Assembly (NCBI RefSeq): GCF_026914185.1
Contig: NC_070566.1
Span: forward strand, 1,798,001 to 1,862,000
Origin: Puccinia triticina
Lineage: Eukaryota; Basidiomycota; Pucciniomycetes; Pucciniales; Pucciniaceae
Length of the DNA stretch: 64,000 nt
Direction of reading: 5' to 3'
This document shows, one piece after another, positions 12,565 to 23,471 of this stretch (within the stretch, counting starts at the first letter, position 1; each line of letters opens with the position of its first letter). The translations under genes and the position numbers were made by a program. The notes beneath the pieces are model-generated. The model worked only from the letters and a program-made list of their open reading frames with translations. It was not told where the DNA came from and did not search any database.

Positions 12565-13391
12565 CAACTTTCTTGTCAAAAATCACTTCCCAGGTCTTTG
12601 GAAATATTGGAACCTCAGAAAAATTGGACAGCACAAGAGCAGAGAAATTAGGATCAGCCAGTGGAACCAATGAAGAAAATTCTATCCCTGAGATTCTCTC
12701 ACCAAACTTAATAGTTAAAGAACCTCCAGATACTCTATTGGCATTTAGACTAAATTTTAATTAACTGAAGAAGAGGCCACAGAAAATATTGGCCAAAATT
12801 TTCCCCCAGAAGAAACTCACTCACCCAAGCATGACTCAACCGTTGAAGCTACACCTGAAGAAAATAAAACCTCAAAAGAACCCACCCTTGGAAGTTGCCA
12901 ATCCTTATTTCTAGAAAATTCTTGCCATTCAAGTCCACTACCCTTGGAGATTCTTAGAGCCCCGGCAACTTTTATAGATAGTAAAATAGACTCTTCCTTG
13001 GAAAAATTCCAATTACTTTCCACTCAGAATTTTGAGCCCATTCCCCTTTCCAACCAATCCTCAGCCAAATTGGAGACCTGCATTTTTCAGAAGGATCCTG
13101 GTAAACTTATAGACCAAATATCTTCATCAGCCTCCATCACAAAGAGATCAACCTTGGATTTAGCAGGAAAACCCACAATATTGGAATTTGGTCCACCTTT
13201 TTTTGAAGAAAATTATTCCCAGCCAAACTTGCCTTCCTCAAATGATCATGGTTTAAATTTATTCCTAGTTGATGAAACCTCCATTCCCCACTCAGCCTCC
13301 ATTTGTAGTTTGTGAAGACATGCTTTCCACAAAGACCCTGGTAAACCCACAGAAAGAAAATTGGAATCAGCCTCTCTAACAAACAATCCAC
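12565..13391 (+). other. Decayed C-terminal region of element E
   Basis: Short plus-strand open frames (12561-12764 and 12944-13315) rich in Ser, Glu, Asn and Pro follow the gag remnant. Their composition resembles the long acidic tail of the 699-residue gag on the minus strand at 23926-26025. They are interrupted by stops and carry no catalytic motif. Confidence 0.4.
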
Positions 13392-13401
13392 AGGAATCCA
13401 A

Positions 13402-14137
13402 ACTTATCAAAGTCCCTCCAAGGGGGGCCCGAAGGGCCCTCCGCAGGAGGGACTTACACCTAAGCGGTGAAAGCTGGGGTGGCAGGAGCAGAAAATCTGC
13501 CTCGATGCTAGGTCTTTATTTTTGAATCAGTTTTAAACCCCCACCTCAAAGGTTTCCTGCATGGTGTGTTGGATCAAATGATACCTAAGAAGCATGGCTT
13601 CATTCCTATCCTTTCCCCATTCCTTCAGTCCTACATTCTTACTTGTCCGGGGGCTTCAAAGGCAAAAATTATCGAGGAATGCACTGGAAACCTGAGAGAC
13701 CATAAACTCACACGCTCACTGACAGTTGAATGAGGTCAACCTACAAAGCAAGATTAGCTAAGAAAACTGAACATGATGTGTCACCAATCTGTCTAACCTT
13801 GAAGGTAAAAAAAGGATTCAAGCCTATCTGAGGGCGCTTTATAGATTTACTCAACCCTCCACCTAAGAAGGGAGTTGGATGATTTACTGCTCTGATTACA
13901 GGTTGAAGAAATTGGATTTTGCAAAATGTGGTCCTCTCCGCAACATGGAGATCTTTCATTTGGTCAAAAAAAAAGGAATGAATTTGCTAAGTTGAGGGAG
14001 GGACTGGCAGATTACTGAAAATTTTGGGAATTTGGCAAAAAATCAAGTTCCTCCTGTGCCAACATTCACCGCTTGCGGGCAAGTCCCTCCTGCGGAGGTC
14101 GCGCTGCGCGCGACCTCCTCGGAGGGACTGCGTTAAG
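13402..14137. mobile_element. Foldback MITE with self-pairing terminal inverted repeats
   Basis: The two ends are inverted copies. The left end contains ccgcaggagggactt, then aagcggtgaa. The right end, read on the minus strand, contains the same two blocks in the same order with a similar spacer. Each end is also a hairpin by itself: GTCCCTCC pairs with GGAGGGAC at 13410-13458, and at 14083-14131 the stem extends through GCGGAGGTCGCGC. The ~600-bp interior has no convincing ORF. A target duplication could not be fixed, so the outer limits are approximate. Confidence 0.65.
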
Positions 14138-14326
14138 TTTGACAGGAATCACATTCTCTTCCAACTCACCAATTTATACTTAATCACCTTGAATATCCAC
14201 TCTTTGAACCCCCTGACACAAGCCAAAAGGATCCTGGAGCTCATTTTTTTCTGAAATTCCTAAAACAAATAACCAAGTCAACCAGTATTCAGCATAAAGT
14301 CCTGTAGAGCGAGTAAAAGGAATAGT

Positions 14327-14397
14327 GCGGACAGGGGGAATTGAACCTGTATCTCCCCGATGCATGCTGGGTTGCTCTACCGTTGAGCTATATCCAC
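14327..14397 (-). tRNA. tRNA-like sequence, copy 1 (probably a pseudogene)
   Basis: Read on the minus strand, GTGGATA pairs with TGTCCGC as a 7-bp acceptor stem (with G-U pairs), and GCTC-AACGGTA-GAGC is a clean D arm. The anticodon stem (CCCAG/CGGGG) has one mismatch and the loop lacks U33. The 5' side of the T stem (ACAGG) does not pair with CCCCC. The anticodon cannot be assigned safely. It could be a decayed nuclear or organelle-derived tRNA. Confidence 0.4.
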
Positions 14398-14415
14398 AGG
14401 TGTGAGGTGTACCAA

Positions 14416-14735
14416 TGTGAGCCCCCCTGCTAGGGTGTCACACAAATGTCACAAGGTACAGAGCGGGACCCATATAGTCCCGGCTCCTCCACCTCCTACC
14501 TAGCCTGGCAGAGATCATTCTCTCTACGCTAGGTAAGTCTCTTTCCTTTTCTCCTTCTCTCTCTTCTCTCTCTCTTCATCCACAGGTTTTAGATACTAAG
14601 CAGAGATCATTCTCTCCACGCTAGATTCTTCTTCCCCACCTGAAATACATGCGACTTGGGCCCTGAACCTCACGAGACAAGCTCTCTGCGCCCCATTCAA
14701 GCCCTTCAGTGAAGAATGCCAGTTGGACTCTTACA
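14416..14735 (+). mobile_element. 5' LTR of element B with hairpin-intron module
   Basis: CTAGC...AGAGA pairs with TCTCT...GCTAG (14500-14532). GTAAGT follows at 14533, then a pyrimidine tract and gatactaag ending at 14600. A second 24-nt copy of the 3' arm (cagagatcat...gctag) lies at 14601-14624. The 3' LTR at 17059-17378 repeats this arrangement. Confidence 0.85.
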
Positions 14736-14888
14736 ATTTTTTTTTCTGGCCCACGAACAACCTCGAACACCCTTATCCTTACCCTTAACCTTCCGAACAA
14801 CCTCGAACACCTTGACTTACTGTTCAACTTCCAACCACTCGAATCACACCTCCCTGCGATCAGACTGTCATCGAACGCTGCCGGTTGC

Positions 14889-15959
14889 ATGTCCACTAGA
14901 CGAACAACCGATCCTAATCATCTTATCCCGCTCGGGGATCCGGAGGTGATTATCAGAGCCGCAAACGCAGCGCTCAGACAACTTGAGACCGAGTCAAGGA
15001 TCTCACAGCAGGAACAAACATCCCCACCAATCAAAACCCATTCCGACTTACGTCTCCCCTTAAACATCACACCTACCAAAACCCTTTCCAACACGCTCTC
15101 CCCCCCCTTAAACATCAACTCAATGGCTGATCCGACGGGTTCAGCTTCCGGCACCGGTTCGTCCAAGAAGGAAGAGTCGTCTAAGTCACGATCTTCGTCA
15201 TTGGACGACCTGTTTAAGCGAATGATTCAATTTCAATTAGACAGCGCAAAGCTGTACAACGATCAGCACCAAGCAGCAGCCGTACGGTTAGATCGGATGG
15301 AAAACTTGTTCCTCGTGAAAGCTGAGCAAGATGCGGCGCAAGCTCCGGCCCCAACAACAACTCTAGAACCCAGTCGGATCAATCTACAGAAGACAAGCAC
15401 TTCAGACGCTCCGCGGTTCCAAGGACCGCCGCAGGAGATCGAGCCTTTTGTCAGGTGGATACACGGCATGCGGGTATGGTTTTCCACCAAGGCGGTCACC
15501 CACGCGGATGACAAGATTCGTCTCATCGGCCGTGTCATTGACGACACAAACCTCTTATCGGTATATGCAAACGAAGCCGATTCTTTCATTGGAAAACCGT
15601 GGAAAGACTTTCAAGACCGGCTCTTTGAGGTAGCGTTGCCTTGATTGTGGAAGGAATCTCTCCTGCAATCACTCCACCACATAAAGATGAGACCCTCAGA
15701 AAACTTCATCGCTTTCAGCACTCGAGGCCAAACGCTTCAACGACTTTATAACTTCAACTCAGAACTACTATCCGACCGCAAACTAGCGAGGTACCTGACT
15801 TACGGTATGCCAACTGAGCTGCTCAGAATGGTAAACAATTTTCAGCTCATGGAAAGCCCAGAATTCAAGTACACCGAGTTCAAAAGCCGAGCCTCAACAT
15901 TCTTTCAGAGCCACTTTGCTCCGACAACACTCTACACCATCTGCATCTTCTGCCATTGA
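14889..15959 (+). pseudogene. Gag capsid-type protein of element B with an internal TGA
   Basis: The first ATG after the 5' LTR is at 14889. The frame runs through a Ser-rich linker and a coiled region to a capsid-like segment (EIEPFVRWIHGMRVWF). It meets a TGA at 15642-15644, then continues in the same frame to 15959 with gag-like sequence (LARYLTYGMPTELLRMV). The following Cys/His protein is in another frame from 15916. A single stop plus a frame change is best read as decay, although the other complete element also has exactly one TGA between its two gag-region ORFs. The protein would build the virus-like particle of a retrotransposon; no pol gene follows. Confidence 0.65.
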
Positions 15960-17058
15960 TTACAGAGGGGATCGCCTCTGGCGCCTCAAGGAATACTTGG
16001 ATTTGGTTGGTCTCTGTCACTTCTGTAACCAACACTGCGGCAGCAATAACGGATCCTGCCGAGGCCAACGAAATCAGTCGCGCGTCGAGATTCCTCCATC
16101 CTTTACCCCCCCTTCTAAACCTGCGAATTACACCCCACCCAAAGCGTGGGCTTCTCCTTTGAACAAATCTACAGCCCCTCAACCAGGCCGTCCTACTGGC
16201 CGACCAGCAGGAGTCGCCTTGTTGGATACGGACAATCAGTTCCCCGACTTACAAGTGTCCTCGATTCAGATGTACAACGAAATCAACCAGCACTTAGCAT
16301 CCCAACCTCCTTCTGTCGAAGCCGCCCACGCAGCGGCGGTGAGCATTTCAGCGGTAATCAAGGCGGAACATATTGAAGGCAACATAGGGAGCGAGCAAGG
16401 CTCCCCTGATTCAAGTGCTTTCGCCGAACCAACCTACGACAAAGATGAAGTGGAACAACTGCTTCGCGAGATCCAAGACAGAGAGGGGTATGTCCCCTAT
16501 GCTCCCCCCAACAACCGCCCACTCCACCAATTCCACAGGGGCAGACGCTTACGCGGAAACCAACTCGCAGCCTTCAGACAGAATCCGACTAGGCGCGTGT
16601 CGAGCTGCAACGGCAGCCCCCCCTTTCCTTCACGGACATCCCCTCCTTCCTGTTCTTCCTCTTCCTTGACCGGACCAATTATCACTCCGCTCCACTCCTC
16701 AGTACCAACCAACCTCATTTTTTATTTCCCTGACCCCCCTCCCTCAACAATCCAGGCTCCTCAATCATCACCGTACATTGTCCCAGCGCGACGAAACCAA
16801 CAGCGCCCTGCCAAACATCATTTCTATCCTTCCTTGTTGGCTATTTTCCAATCTCCCACCTTCTCCTCTTATCCATCTTGCGCTTCCTTCTCCTCTCAAA
16901 TTCCACATAGTAACAGTAAATCTCAAAAACATATCTCTTATCCATCTCTCACTTCCTTCTCCTCTCACATTCCGCTTCTTAACATTAAACCCCAAAAACA
17001 TGTGTCTCATGCATTCTTCCTCCTTTTTTTCTCTTCTCTCTTTTATGGGAGGGGAGAC
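15916..17058 (+). CDS. Gag-related Cys/His protein of element B
   Basis: This open frame (stop at about 17074-17076, inside the LTR) contains RLWRLKEYLDLVGLCHFC and a Cys/His cluster (CHFCNQHCGSNNGSC). A Pro-rich segment with GRPTGRPAG, an acidic middle and PLHQFHRGRRLRGN follow, then a low-complexity Ser/Pro tail. The homologue at 8840-9887 shares all four landmarks, so selection once kept them. It probably represents the nucleic-acid-binding C-terminus of gag, originally in frame with the upstream ORF. No Asp-Thr/Ser-Gly protease motif or polymerase motif is present. Confidence 0.55.
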
Positions 17059-17378
17059 TGTGAGCCCCCCTCCTAGGGTGTCACACAAATGTCACAAGGT
17101 ACAGAGCGGGACCCATATAGTCCTGGCTCCTCCACCTCCTACCCAGCCTGGCAGAGATCATTCTCTCCACGCTAGGTAAGTCTCTTTCCTTTTCTCCTTC
17201 TCTCTCTTCTCTCTCTCTTCATCCACAGGTTGTAGATACTAAGCAGAGATCATTCTCTCCACGCTAGATTCTTCTTCCCCACCTGAAATACATGCAACTT
17301 GGGCCCTAAACCTCACAAGACGAGCTCTCTGCGCCCCATTCAAGCCCTTCAGTGAAGAGTCCCAGTTGGACTCTTACA
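17059..17378 (+). mobile_element. 3' LTR of element B
   Basis: 320 bp, the same length and ends as the 5' LTR, preceded by a polypurine tract and followed by the target duplication ACCAA. It includes GTAAGT and the duplicated arm, as in the 5' copy. Confidence 0.92.
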
Positions 17379-17519
17379 ACCAACATATACTACCTCTACA
17401 CACCCCCTGTACACCTACACGGGTGATAGAGCCCACTAATCCTCCCAGAGGCTCATCCCAGGTACGCAGCTGCCCATAGCGCTGGGCTCATAACCTGTAG
17501 AGCGAGTAAAAGGAATAGT

Positions 17520-17590
17520 GCGGACAGGGGGAATCAAACCTGCATCTCCCCGATGCATGCTGGGTTGCTCTGCCGTTGAGCTATATCCAC
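17520..17590 (-). tRNA. tRNA-like sequence, copy 2 (probably a pseudogene)
   Basis: A second copy of the sequence at 14327-14397, with the same acceptor and D arms and a few substitutions (for example in the T loop). It lies in a duplicated segment (cctgtagagcgag through accaacatatactacc) whose first copy was split by element B. Confidence 0.4.
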
Positions 17591-17599
17591 AGGTGTGAG

Positions 17600-18281
17600 G
17601 TGTACCAACATATACTACCTCTACAACTCCCAGTACCTTGGTTTTCCCCAACTCCCCTTCCAAAAATCCAAAAAAATTAATCTATGGAATATTTGGATCC
17701 TTGCTAACTTCAAGTTCCATAGGTTGAAGGGCATGTCTTATCTTGGTTTTGGTAAAAATCTTGGAACTTTCATATCTAGACAAAAAGAACAAACAAACAA
17801 GGGACATGGACTATCTCTACTAGCCAGAATCTCATAAGCCTTGTTACCTAGTCACACTCACCCAATTTGGGGGTGGCTGTTGTTGTTTACTAATTTCCCC
17901 AAGAGATCAGTCCCTTCTCTCAGTTTTTTTAGATTAGATCTTCACACCCCAGCTCAAGTTCACCCAATTTGGGGGTGGCAAGCCAATATACTTCCCTTTC
18001 CTCTCATGACCTCTCCCCTCAGATTCAAGTTCATATATAGGAAAAAGGTTAGATATATAAAAATAAAATAAAAAATCTCCCCCTCAGTCTCCACATAAAA
18101 TCTTTCTCATCCTCAATTTCACTTTTTGGGCATCATAAAATCTACACAACATAGTTTCTTTTTTGATTCAGTTCATCGCTTCCTTTGTCCTCTGTCACAT
18201 GCTAGCTTTTCTTCTCTCCTCAGGATTGTCCTTTTTTCTTTTTTTCTGGATGATGGGGACATCATCTAATTTGGGGGTGGA
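17600..18281 (+). other. Remnant retroelement interior with repeated polypurine-like tracts
   Basis: No supported ORF. The motif aatttgggggtgg occurs near 17863, 17965 and 18269. The last copy sits directly in front of an LTR start, as a polypurine tract does. The stretch is probably the 3' remnant of an LTR element whose 5' part is lost. Confidence 0.4.
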
Positions 18282-19808
18282 TGTGGTAAGCCAATCCTGA
18301 TCTACCCAGAAAACCAGCAACCATCAATCAAAAGGCTGTCACACCTCAAGACTGAATCCCATACCTCTGGCCCCCTTATCAGCAAAGCCCAAGGCCCTCA
18401 ACATCCCCACTCAATGTTCATACTCTGGATAATAGTATTTCCTATTCCCACAACGGCAGCCCCACCATGAGTCAAATGGTCGGCTCCAAGTGGATCCTTG
18501 GTGGGTTTAACAACACCCTGAGCTTCACTGTGGTATCCACTTGCGGAGGAAGGGGCACCATACATACTAAATCCGTGGGATATCATGTCATAAAGTTGTG
18601 CCGCCAGGGTCCCAAGCTGCTGCATTGCAATCACTTGGCCGTGCAATTTGAGAAAAAATAACAATCACAAAAAAGGGAAGCATGCAGAGAGAGAGAGAGA
18701 GAGAAACGGAGTGAAAAAACAAGAATGAAGGATATCACAGAGGAAAAAGGCTGTTAGCCCCCCAGGAAAGAAAAGAGCAAGACGCACAGCCAGCAGCAAG
18801 CTCTGCCCAACCACTGTGGTATGCTTTATGGTTACCCAGCTAGCCCATTTCAAAATTTTCCATTTTCTCATATGTACACTCACAAGTCAACCAATACGGC
18901 AAAACCATTGGATTCTACGGCCAAAACTACACAGGATACCATGGACAACACACCTTACACCCCTCTGGATCAGAAGATACAACCCCTTCGAGACACCATC
19001 AGCCAGTTTCACGCACACAAACACCATACTCAGGTCATGTAATCCGTTACATGAACCACCCTTACCCAGGACCATGTAATCCGTTACATGGTCCGCTCTG
19101 ACACTTGTCTACCCTTTACATTTGCTTTACCTCATCAGCTGCACTCATTACATTGTGTTATGCACGTGTCATGCAGGCTTATGCAGGCTTATGCAGGCTC
19201 ATGCAGGTGCATGCAGACTAGTGTAATAGGGGCTGCAGTTCATGCAGGTGTCAAGCTAGCAAAAACCCCTCATGCAGCTTACACACGTCATCAGTTGACA
19301 GCTCAGGCTAGCTAAATTCCCTTGTATGACATAATTTGACAGACAGGGGCAGTACAGATGATCAGATGACCCAATGACATCATACGTCAATGACATCATA
19401 GGCCAAACTCAAACCTCTCACCTCCACTTTCTCACCAGCTAAATTCCCTCATCATTACATCATGTGACCTGTCAATTGGGCTAAATTCCCTCATCTAGGC
19501 TGTACCACCAGCCAAAATCCCTCATTTGACAGCTCAGGGCAGCTAAAATCCCTCATTCCCTGGCTCCCCTGGAGCTAAAATCCCTCACTCTTTTCTATTT
19601 AAGGAGGCTCTCCTCCCCCCCAGTTGTAATTTCTCTCAGCAAACTACTTGCACTCAGCTTACCCCATAACAGTACAACACTTGCTCACTCTACAGTATTA
19701 GCCCCCACTATATTGTGGTTTTACCCTTATTACATAACAATTACATACATACAACATCACTATTACATTGCTCAATCATCATCAACCCCTCTGTCAGGGT
19801 GTTCCACA
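18282..19808 (+). mobile_element. Probable LTR of lineage II, ~1.5 kb
   Basis: It starts TGTGGTAAGCCAATCCTGA, the same 19 bases as the solo LTR at 53168, and ends at gttccaca like that LTR. Inside are a TATA-like ctatttaagg near 19597 and several gctaaaatccctca motifs, which also occur in the LTRs of element G. Short tandem atgcaggctt repeats lie near 19172-19215, and near-palindromes around gtaatccgttac lie at 19038 and 19075. No target duplication was found, so the right end is a judgement. Confidence 0.45.
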
Positions 19809-20127
19809 ACCTCTTTGCGGCAACACACGGACCATATCAACTCACGACTCGCTCAGCACCGGTTACATCACCCATATCCCCTAAGCCACTTGTTCGACGT
19901 AGGCTATCTTTTGATACACCTCCACTATCACTACATAAACCTTCCAATTGTAGATTGGGGGGCTTGTTTTAGTGTCTAGTGACCCAGGAAAGGCAGAGGT
20001 AACCTCATTCATCCCTTTCCGCACTCAGCAAAAGGTTCTCAGGAACACTTTTGAGCTTTACACCGCCATCACAGCAGCACACACAATCTGGGCAGATATT
20101 TAAGACTTGTGTCAATATCTTCTACAG

Positions 20128-20399
20128 ATAACAGGATCAGTCAGACTATCCTCACCACCTCTATGCGCAAAAAGTCCGTCAAATTTGACATTGCTATGAG
20201 CAGTCAAGAAGCAGTGGATGAGTGGAAGACTGGGAGCTTCCATCTTGTCCTGGTCCGTAATCCATCCATCCTAATCTGGACATGCTTTGATTTTAACCTC
20301 GGAAGGATTTTTTTTCTGGACGATTGTAGATGGACTTGCAATTACCAGTGAAGGATGGGATTGAGGCAACAAAGGAGATCAGAGAAGCCAAGCGGTCGG
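20128..20399 (+). pseudogene. SSK1: SSK1-like response regulator, receiver-domain exons split by a retrotransposon
   Basis: Exon 20128-20252 follows a 3' splice site (tctacag) and encodes DNRISQTILTTSMRKK and EAVDEWKTGSFHLVL. A 77-bp intron (20253-20329) follows. Exon 20330 onward gives MDLQLPVKDGIEATKEIRE, in which the Asp after Met is the phospho-acceptor position of a receiver domain. The pattern (DN-x-I-x-Q-x-I-L, FHLVL-MD-x-Q-x-P, DGIEATKEIR) is that of SSK1, the response regulator that feeds the HOG MAP-kinase cascade in fungi. The coding frame runs into the LTR at 20400 and resumes after 27666 as SVNIDAFP. Neither the upstream exon with the acidic pair nor the downstream Thr and Lys motifs were found in the window. 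It is either a disrupted allele or a truncated duplicate. Confidence 0.75.
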
Positions 20400-21336
20400 T
20401 GTAAGACTCAAAAGTGGTAATGAAACCCTTTTGCTGAATGGTGAAGGGTATGATGGAGTTGCAAGCTCTGCCCTTCTGTTATCAGTCAACAAGACCTACC
20501 AAGCTCAGCTTGGCAAGTTTTATTAAGTGATAGGTCTGGTCTGTTCCAGATGAAATCTGTTTGACTGGCAACGTGTAAGTGTTTTAATTACTTTGTTATA
20601 AGGGTTGAATTGTTGTTATAAGGGTTGATTTATTGTTATAAGGGTTTTAGGATTTGAGTGTGGATGAGTGTTGGGTGAGTTGTGAGTTCTGGGTGAGGAA
20701 CTGGGGAGCAGGCCACTGGGGGTGGAGAGAGCTCCTTTTATAGACAAAAGGGGAGCCCCAAAGGGGCTTGTGGGTTAGGGTTTCAGCTAATCTAGACAAC
20801 AGGGTGAGGGATTTTAGCTGGTGGGAGTAGATACAAATGATGTCATAGCCCCTCAGGGGCGCATGAATGGTGTCAGAATATACAACAGAACATTCTAACG
20901 CATGCATGAGGTGACAGTAGACTGCATGAGCTGTCATACAGGGGGAATTAGTGTATACACAAAGTCTGAGGCTGCAGAAACAGTGTAAATGATGTCATAC
21001 TATGTATATAAAGGAGTGTATGTAGTTAATATGTAATGAGTGTAGCCTGACAGGGAGATGTATGTTTGTATCCTGTGATATGTATAAGTGTACTACTGTG
21101 AAACTTGGGTTGAGGCAGGTGACAGCTGGGTTACTGGGGCTGGCCGTGTGATAGGTGTCCATGAGATGTAACTTCCACGCTAGAGGGGGTCCAGGGGTGC
21201 TTCCAGTGGTGACTAGGGGTGAAATTGGCCGTAGAATCCATTTCTGGGGTCCATTTGATGGTATCTTGAGGCCTAGTATGAGTAATTATGTGGCATAGAA
21301 AAAACTTTTTATTTTTCCACTTTTCCGTCTACCACA
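20400..21336 (-). mobile_element. 3' LTR of element G
   Basis: 937 bp. On the minus strand it contains a TATA box (ctataaaaggagctc, about 20732-20746) and the aaatccctcaccc motif shared with the LTR at 18282. By eye it appears identical to the other copy. Confidence 0.92.
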
Positions 21337-21911
21337 TCCTCCCCCAACTTATTGTCTGTCCCCAGACAATTTTGACGCGAAAAGTGCTATTTGTCAACTT
21401 TTGAACCTGTGACATGGTGAATTTACGTGGTGATTTGCAGAATCCTTGGAGAATTGGCCATTTTGACGTCTTCTGGGCCATGTGGCTTGAGAGGCTGCAC
21501 AGGGTGAAAATTGGCCAAAAAATTGATTTATGTCATTTTTGGGGTTTTTTCTTGACAATAACTTTTTGTCAGTTCTGGGAGTCAAAGTGCTGCGCGCAGT
21601 CCGCAGTTCGCAGTTGCGCAGTTTGTGCTGTGGTGGCGCTTGTGCTGTGGTGGCGGCCGCAGCTGTTGCTCTAGCGCCTTAGGGTGCGCGCTGTTGAAGC
21701 CGCGGGCCTCGGTGTACGAGTAGTGATCGGGGACTCGACCCCGCCTCTGATGATTGGTTGGTCGGGCTTGGGGCCCGGGTACACAGTGCTCATTGTGTCC
21801 GCCTGTCCAAGCTCCCGTTCGGTCTCGAGTGTTTACTCCCTACCCCGCCTGGGGGGTATGTGTATGTATATTGACCTTACCCCATAGGGGGTATCGATAT
21901 ATCCTTACATC

Positions 21912-22236
21912 TCGTCCTCTGCCAGCACCCAGCCCTTTGACTTCGCCGATCTTCCGACCTCTTCGACTACGTCATCGGTGCTCAATGAGGGCTTTGATTC
22001 TCAAGTCGACTCGTTCGAGCCTCGGACCGTCTTTGTCCTTTTGGGTGGGTGGTTTCTCTTTCCTTATTCTGACCGTTCTTCTTGGTTTCCGTCAAGAAGA
22101 AGGAAAGAAAACGACAGCTTCATTTGTGTATCCAAATTCTGACAGCTGACAGTCAGATCTTGTTTTTAACAGCCCGACTCGTACCATCACCGCGGACAGC
22201 TTCGCTCGCCGGACTCGATAGCCCATACCCTCAACA
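21912..22236 (+). pseudogene. Exon-like GC-rich coding blocks captured inside element G
   Basis: One plus-strand frame stays open from about 21912 to 22142 and encodes QPFDFADLPTSS followed by SQVDSFEPRTVFVL. A second block, 22173-22236, follows a strong 3' splice site (ttgtttttaacag) and ends at GTGAGT; it encodes PDSYHHRGQLRSPDS. Codon use is GC-rich, like the host genes at the window ends and unlike the surrounding retroelement. No family was recognised. The blocks lie antisense to the element's gag. Confidence 0.4.
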
Positions 22237-22261
22237 GTGAGTACATATTTACCTTCTTTTT

Positions 22262-22672
22262 ACCGGTGCTAAGACGGAGAAGACTGACGGCCGTCTTTCT
22301 TTCTCTTTTTGACTATGTACTGACCAGCCATAACTGGATATGTATGTATATGTATTCCTCAAGCCAGAAGGTGGTCCCAGGCGACATTTGGCTTGGTTCG
22401 ATCTGAAATGTTTCGGCCGAGTCGAACAACGCACTTGCCTTCTACTGGGTAGGCCGTCCATTTTACTTTTTTTTTTTTTTTTGGCGAGTCTGGGAGTGGG
22501 TTAAGAGGACTGTACATATAGACCGGTGATGAGGCGGCGAGACTGACAACCGTCTCTTCGTCTTTATTTCCTTTGGCTTGGTTCCATCTCAGATTGTTAC
22601 GGGCCGGGTCGAACGACATGATCGCCTTCTAAATGAGCAGACCGTTTGTTTCTTTTTTTTTTTTTTTTTTGG
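22262..22672 (-). repeat. Two tandem ~190-220-bp units with poly(A) tails
   Basis: On the minus strand each unit ends in a run of 15-20 A preceded by ccagactcgcc, and contains gttcgactcggcc or gttcgacccggcc, which resembles a pol III B box, plus a shared gaaccaagccaaa. A short poly(A)-tailed SINE-like repeat in tandem is one reading. They lie between the exon-like blocks. Confidence 0.4.
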
Positions 22673-22737
22673 CGAGTCTGGAAGTGGGTCCAAGTGCCCT
22701 ACATATGGACCGGTAGGTGCCCGCAGAACCCGCCCGA

Positions 22738-22748
22738 GTATAAAAAGA
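22738..22748 (+). promoter_or_regulatory. TATA box of the captured gene-like block
   Basis: Gagtataaaaag sits in GC-rich sequence about 270 bases upstream of the ATG at 23009. The three-exon model starts there. Confidence 0.4.
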
Positions 22749-23008
22749 CCTCTCATCTCTCCTGGAAATCTTACCCTCAACCACTATCTCACTCTCATCC
22801 ACTTGTCAAGTATACCTGAGTTCCTTTAGACTTCTACACCTTATCCTCTGAGGAACCGAGGACCTCCGCCAAAGCGTTGGCTCGTGTGAGCCTTTGTTGT
22901 CTGTGTAGCTACATGTATCTTTCTTAGCCACGGCGTCGCTGACCCGTTTGTTTGTTCTTACTGTTTGCTAGCCAGGATTCTCCATCCACAATCCCATCCT
23001 GATCATGG

Positions 23009-23471
23009 ATGGATCAATATATCAAGGAGGGACTATCGCCCCTCGGTTCTGTGCCAAACAAACTTGAGAGGATCGAGCTGCTGGAGATGGGGCTGCTCCA
23101 ACCGAGCGCCCATTCACTGTTGACAGAGCCGCAGTCGCTGAAGTGGCAGCAGTAAGTCGTGATGTTTCAACGGTACCGGTACTGCTTATCGGTATCGGAT
23201 ATCACATTGTGTATCCAGCACTAACAATAGACTCTGGCCGGTAGATTATTGCCCCGGGAGGATTCCCTGTCCCTGCTTGTTGTGTCCAACGCCAGGGCCC
23301 GGATACTGACCGTCCCTTCGTGGATGATCCAATCCGCTCGTCGAGCGAGTGACTTCCGGTAAGTCATTCGCTCTTCTTATCCGTTTATGTCGGGCCCCCG
23401 GCTGTGTGGATATCCGGTCCAGTAGAGCTAATGGATACTGGGAACGCTCCCCTGGCTCCGTCCGAGTTTGA
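23009..23471 (+). CDS. Small three-exon gene inside element G, antisense to gag
   Basis: Model: exons 23009-23151, 23245-23358 and 23423-23471, giving 101 residues. Introns begin GTAAGT in both cases; the first has cactaac as a possible branch site. The frame is conserved across both junctions (306 coding bases), and the first two exons encode sensible GC-rich sequence (MDQYIKEGLSPLGSVPNK; then QLLPREDSLSLLVVS and ILTVPSWMIQSARRASDF). The third exon is short and least certain. A 23005 ATG in another frame would give a tiny upstream ORF. I do not recognise the family; there is no signal peptide or membrane segment. It may be a piece of a host gene carried by the element. Confidence 0.45.

Larger units (their letters stand above)
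10249..13391 (+). mobile_element. Decayed gag-only LTR retrotransposon (lineage II, element E)
   Basis: 10249-10678 matches the 3' half of the solo LTR at 53168-54092, down to the shared end agtagttccaca and shared stretches such as cagacatacctcaag. It is followed by a primer-binding-like sequence (TGGTGTCCCAACAG, from 10681) and a gag gene broken by frameshifts. Short open frames to about 13315 probably represent a decayed second coding part. No reverse transcriptase, integrase or protease motif was seen, and no 3' LTR follows before the MITE at 13402. Confidence 0.7.
14416..17378 (+). mobile_element. Complete LTR retrotransposon (lineage I, element B)
   Basis: Two 320-bp LTRs (14416-14735 and 17059-17378) begin TGTGAGCCCC and end CTCTTACA. 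The element is flanked by the 5-bp target duplication ACCAA (14411-14415 and 17379-17383). The polypurine tract atgggaggggagac precedes the 3' LTR. The empty target can be read in the neighbouring duplicate: gtgtaccaacatatactacc near 17601 matches the joined flanks. The 2.3-kb interior holds only gag-type coding sequence. The LTRs differ at a few positions, so this copy is not brand new. Confidence 0.92.

Noticed and set aside
14709..14888. Extension of the element B gag ORF to an ATG at 14709
   Set aside because: That ATG lies inside the 5' LTR. The first ATG in the interior is at 14889 and the upstream part looks like leader sequence.
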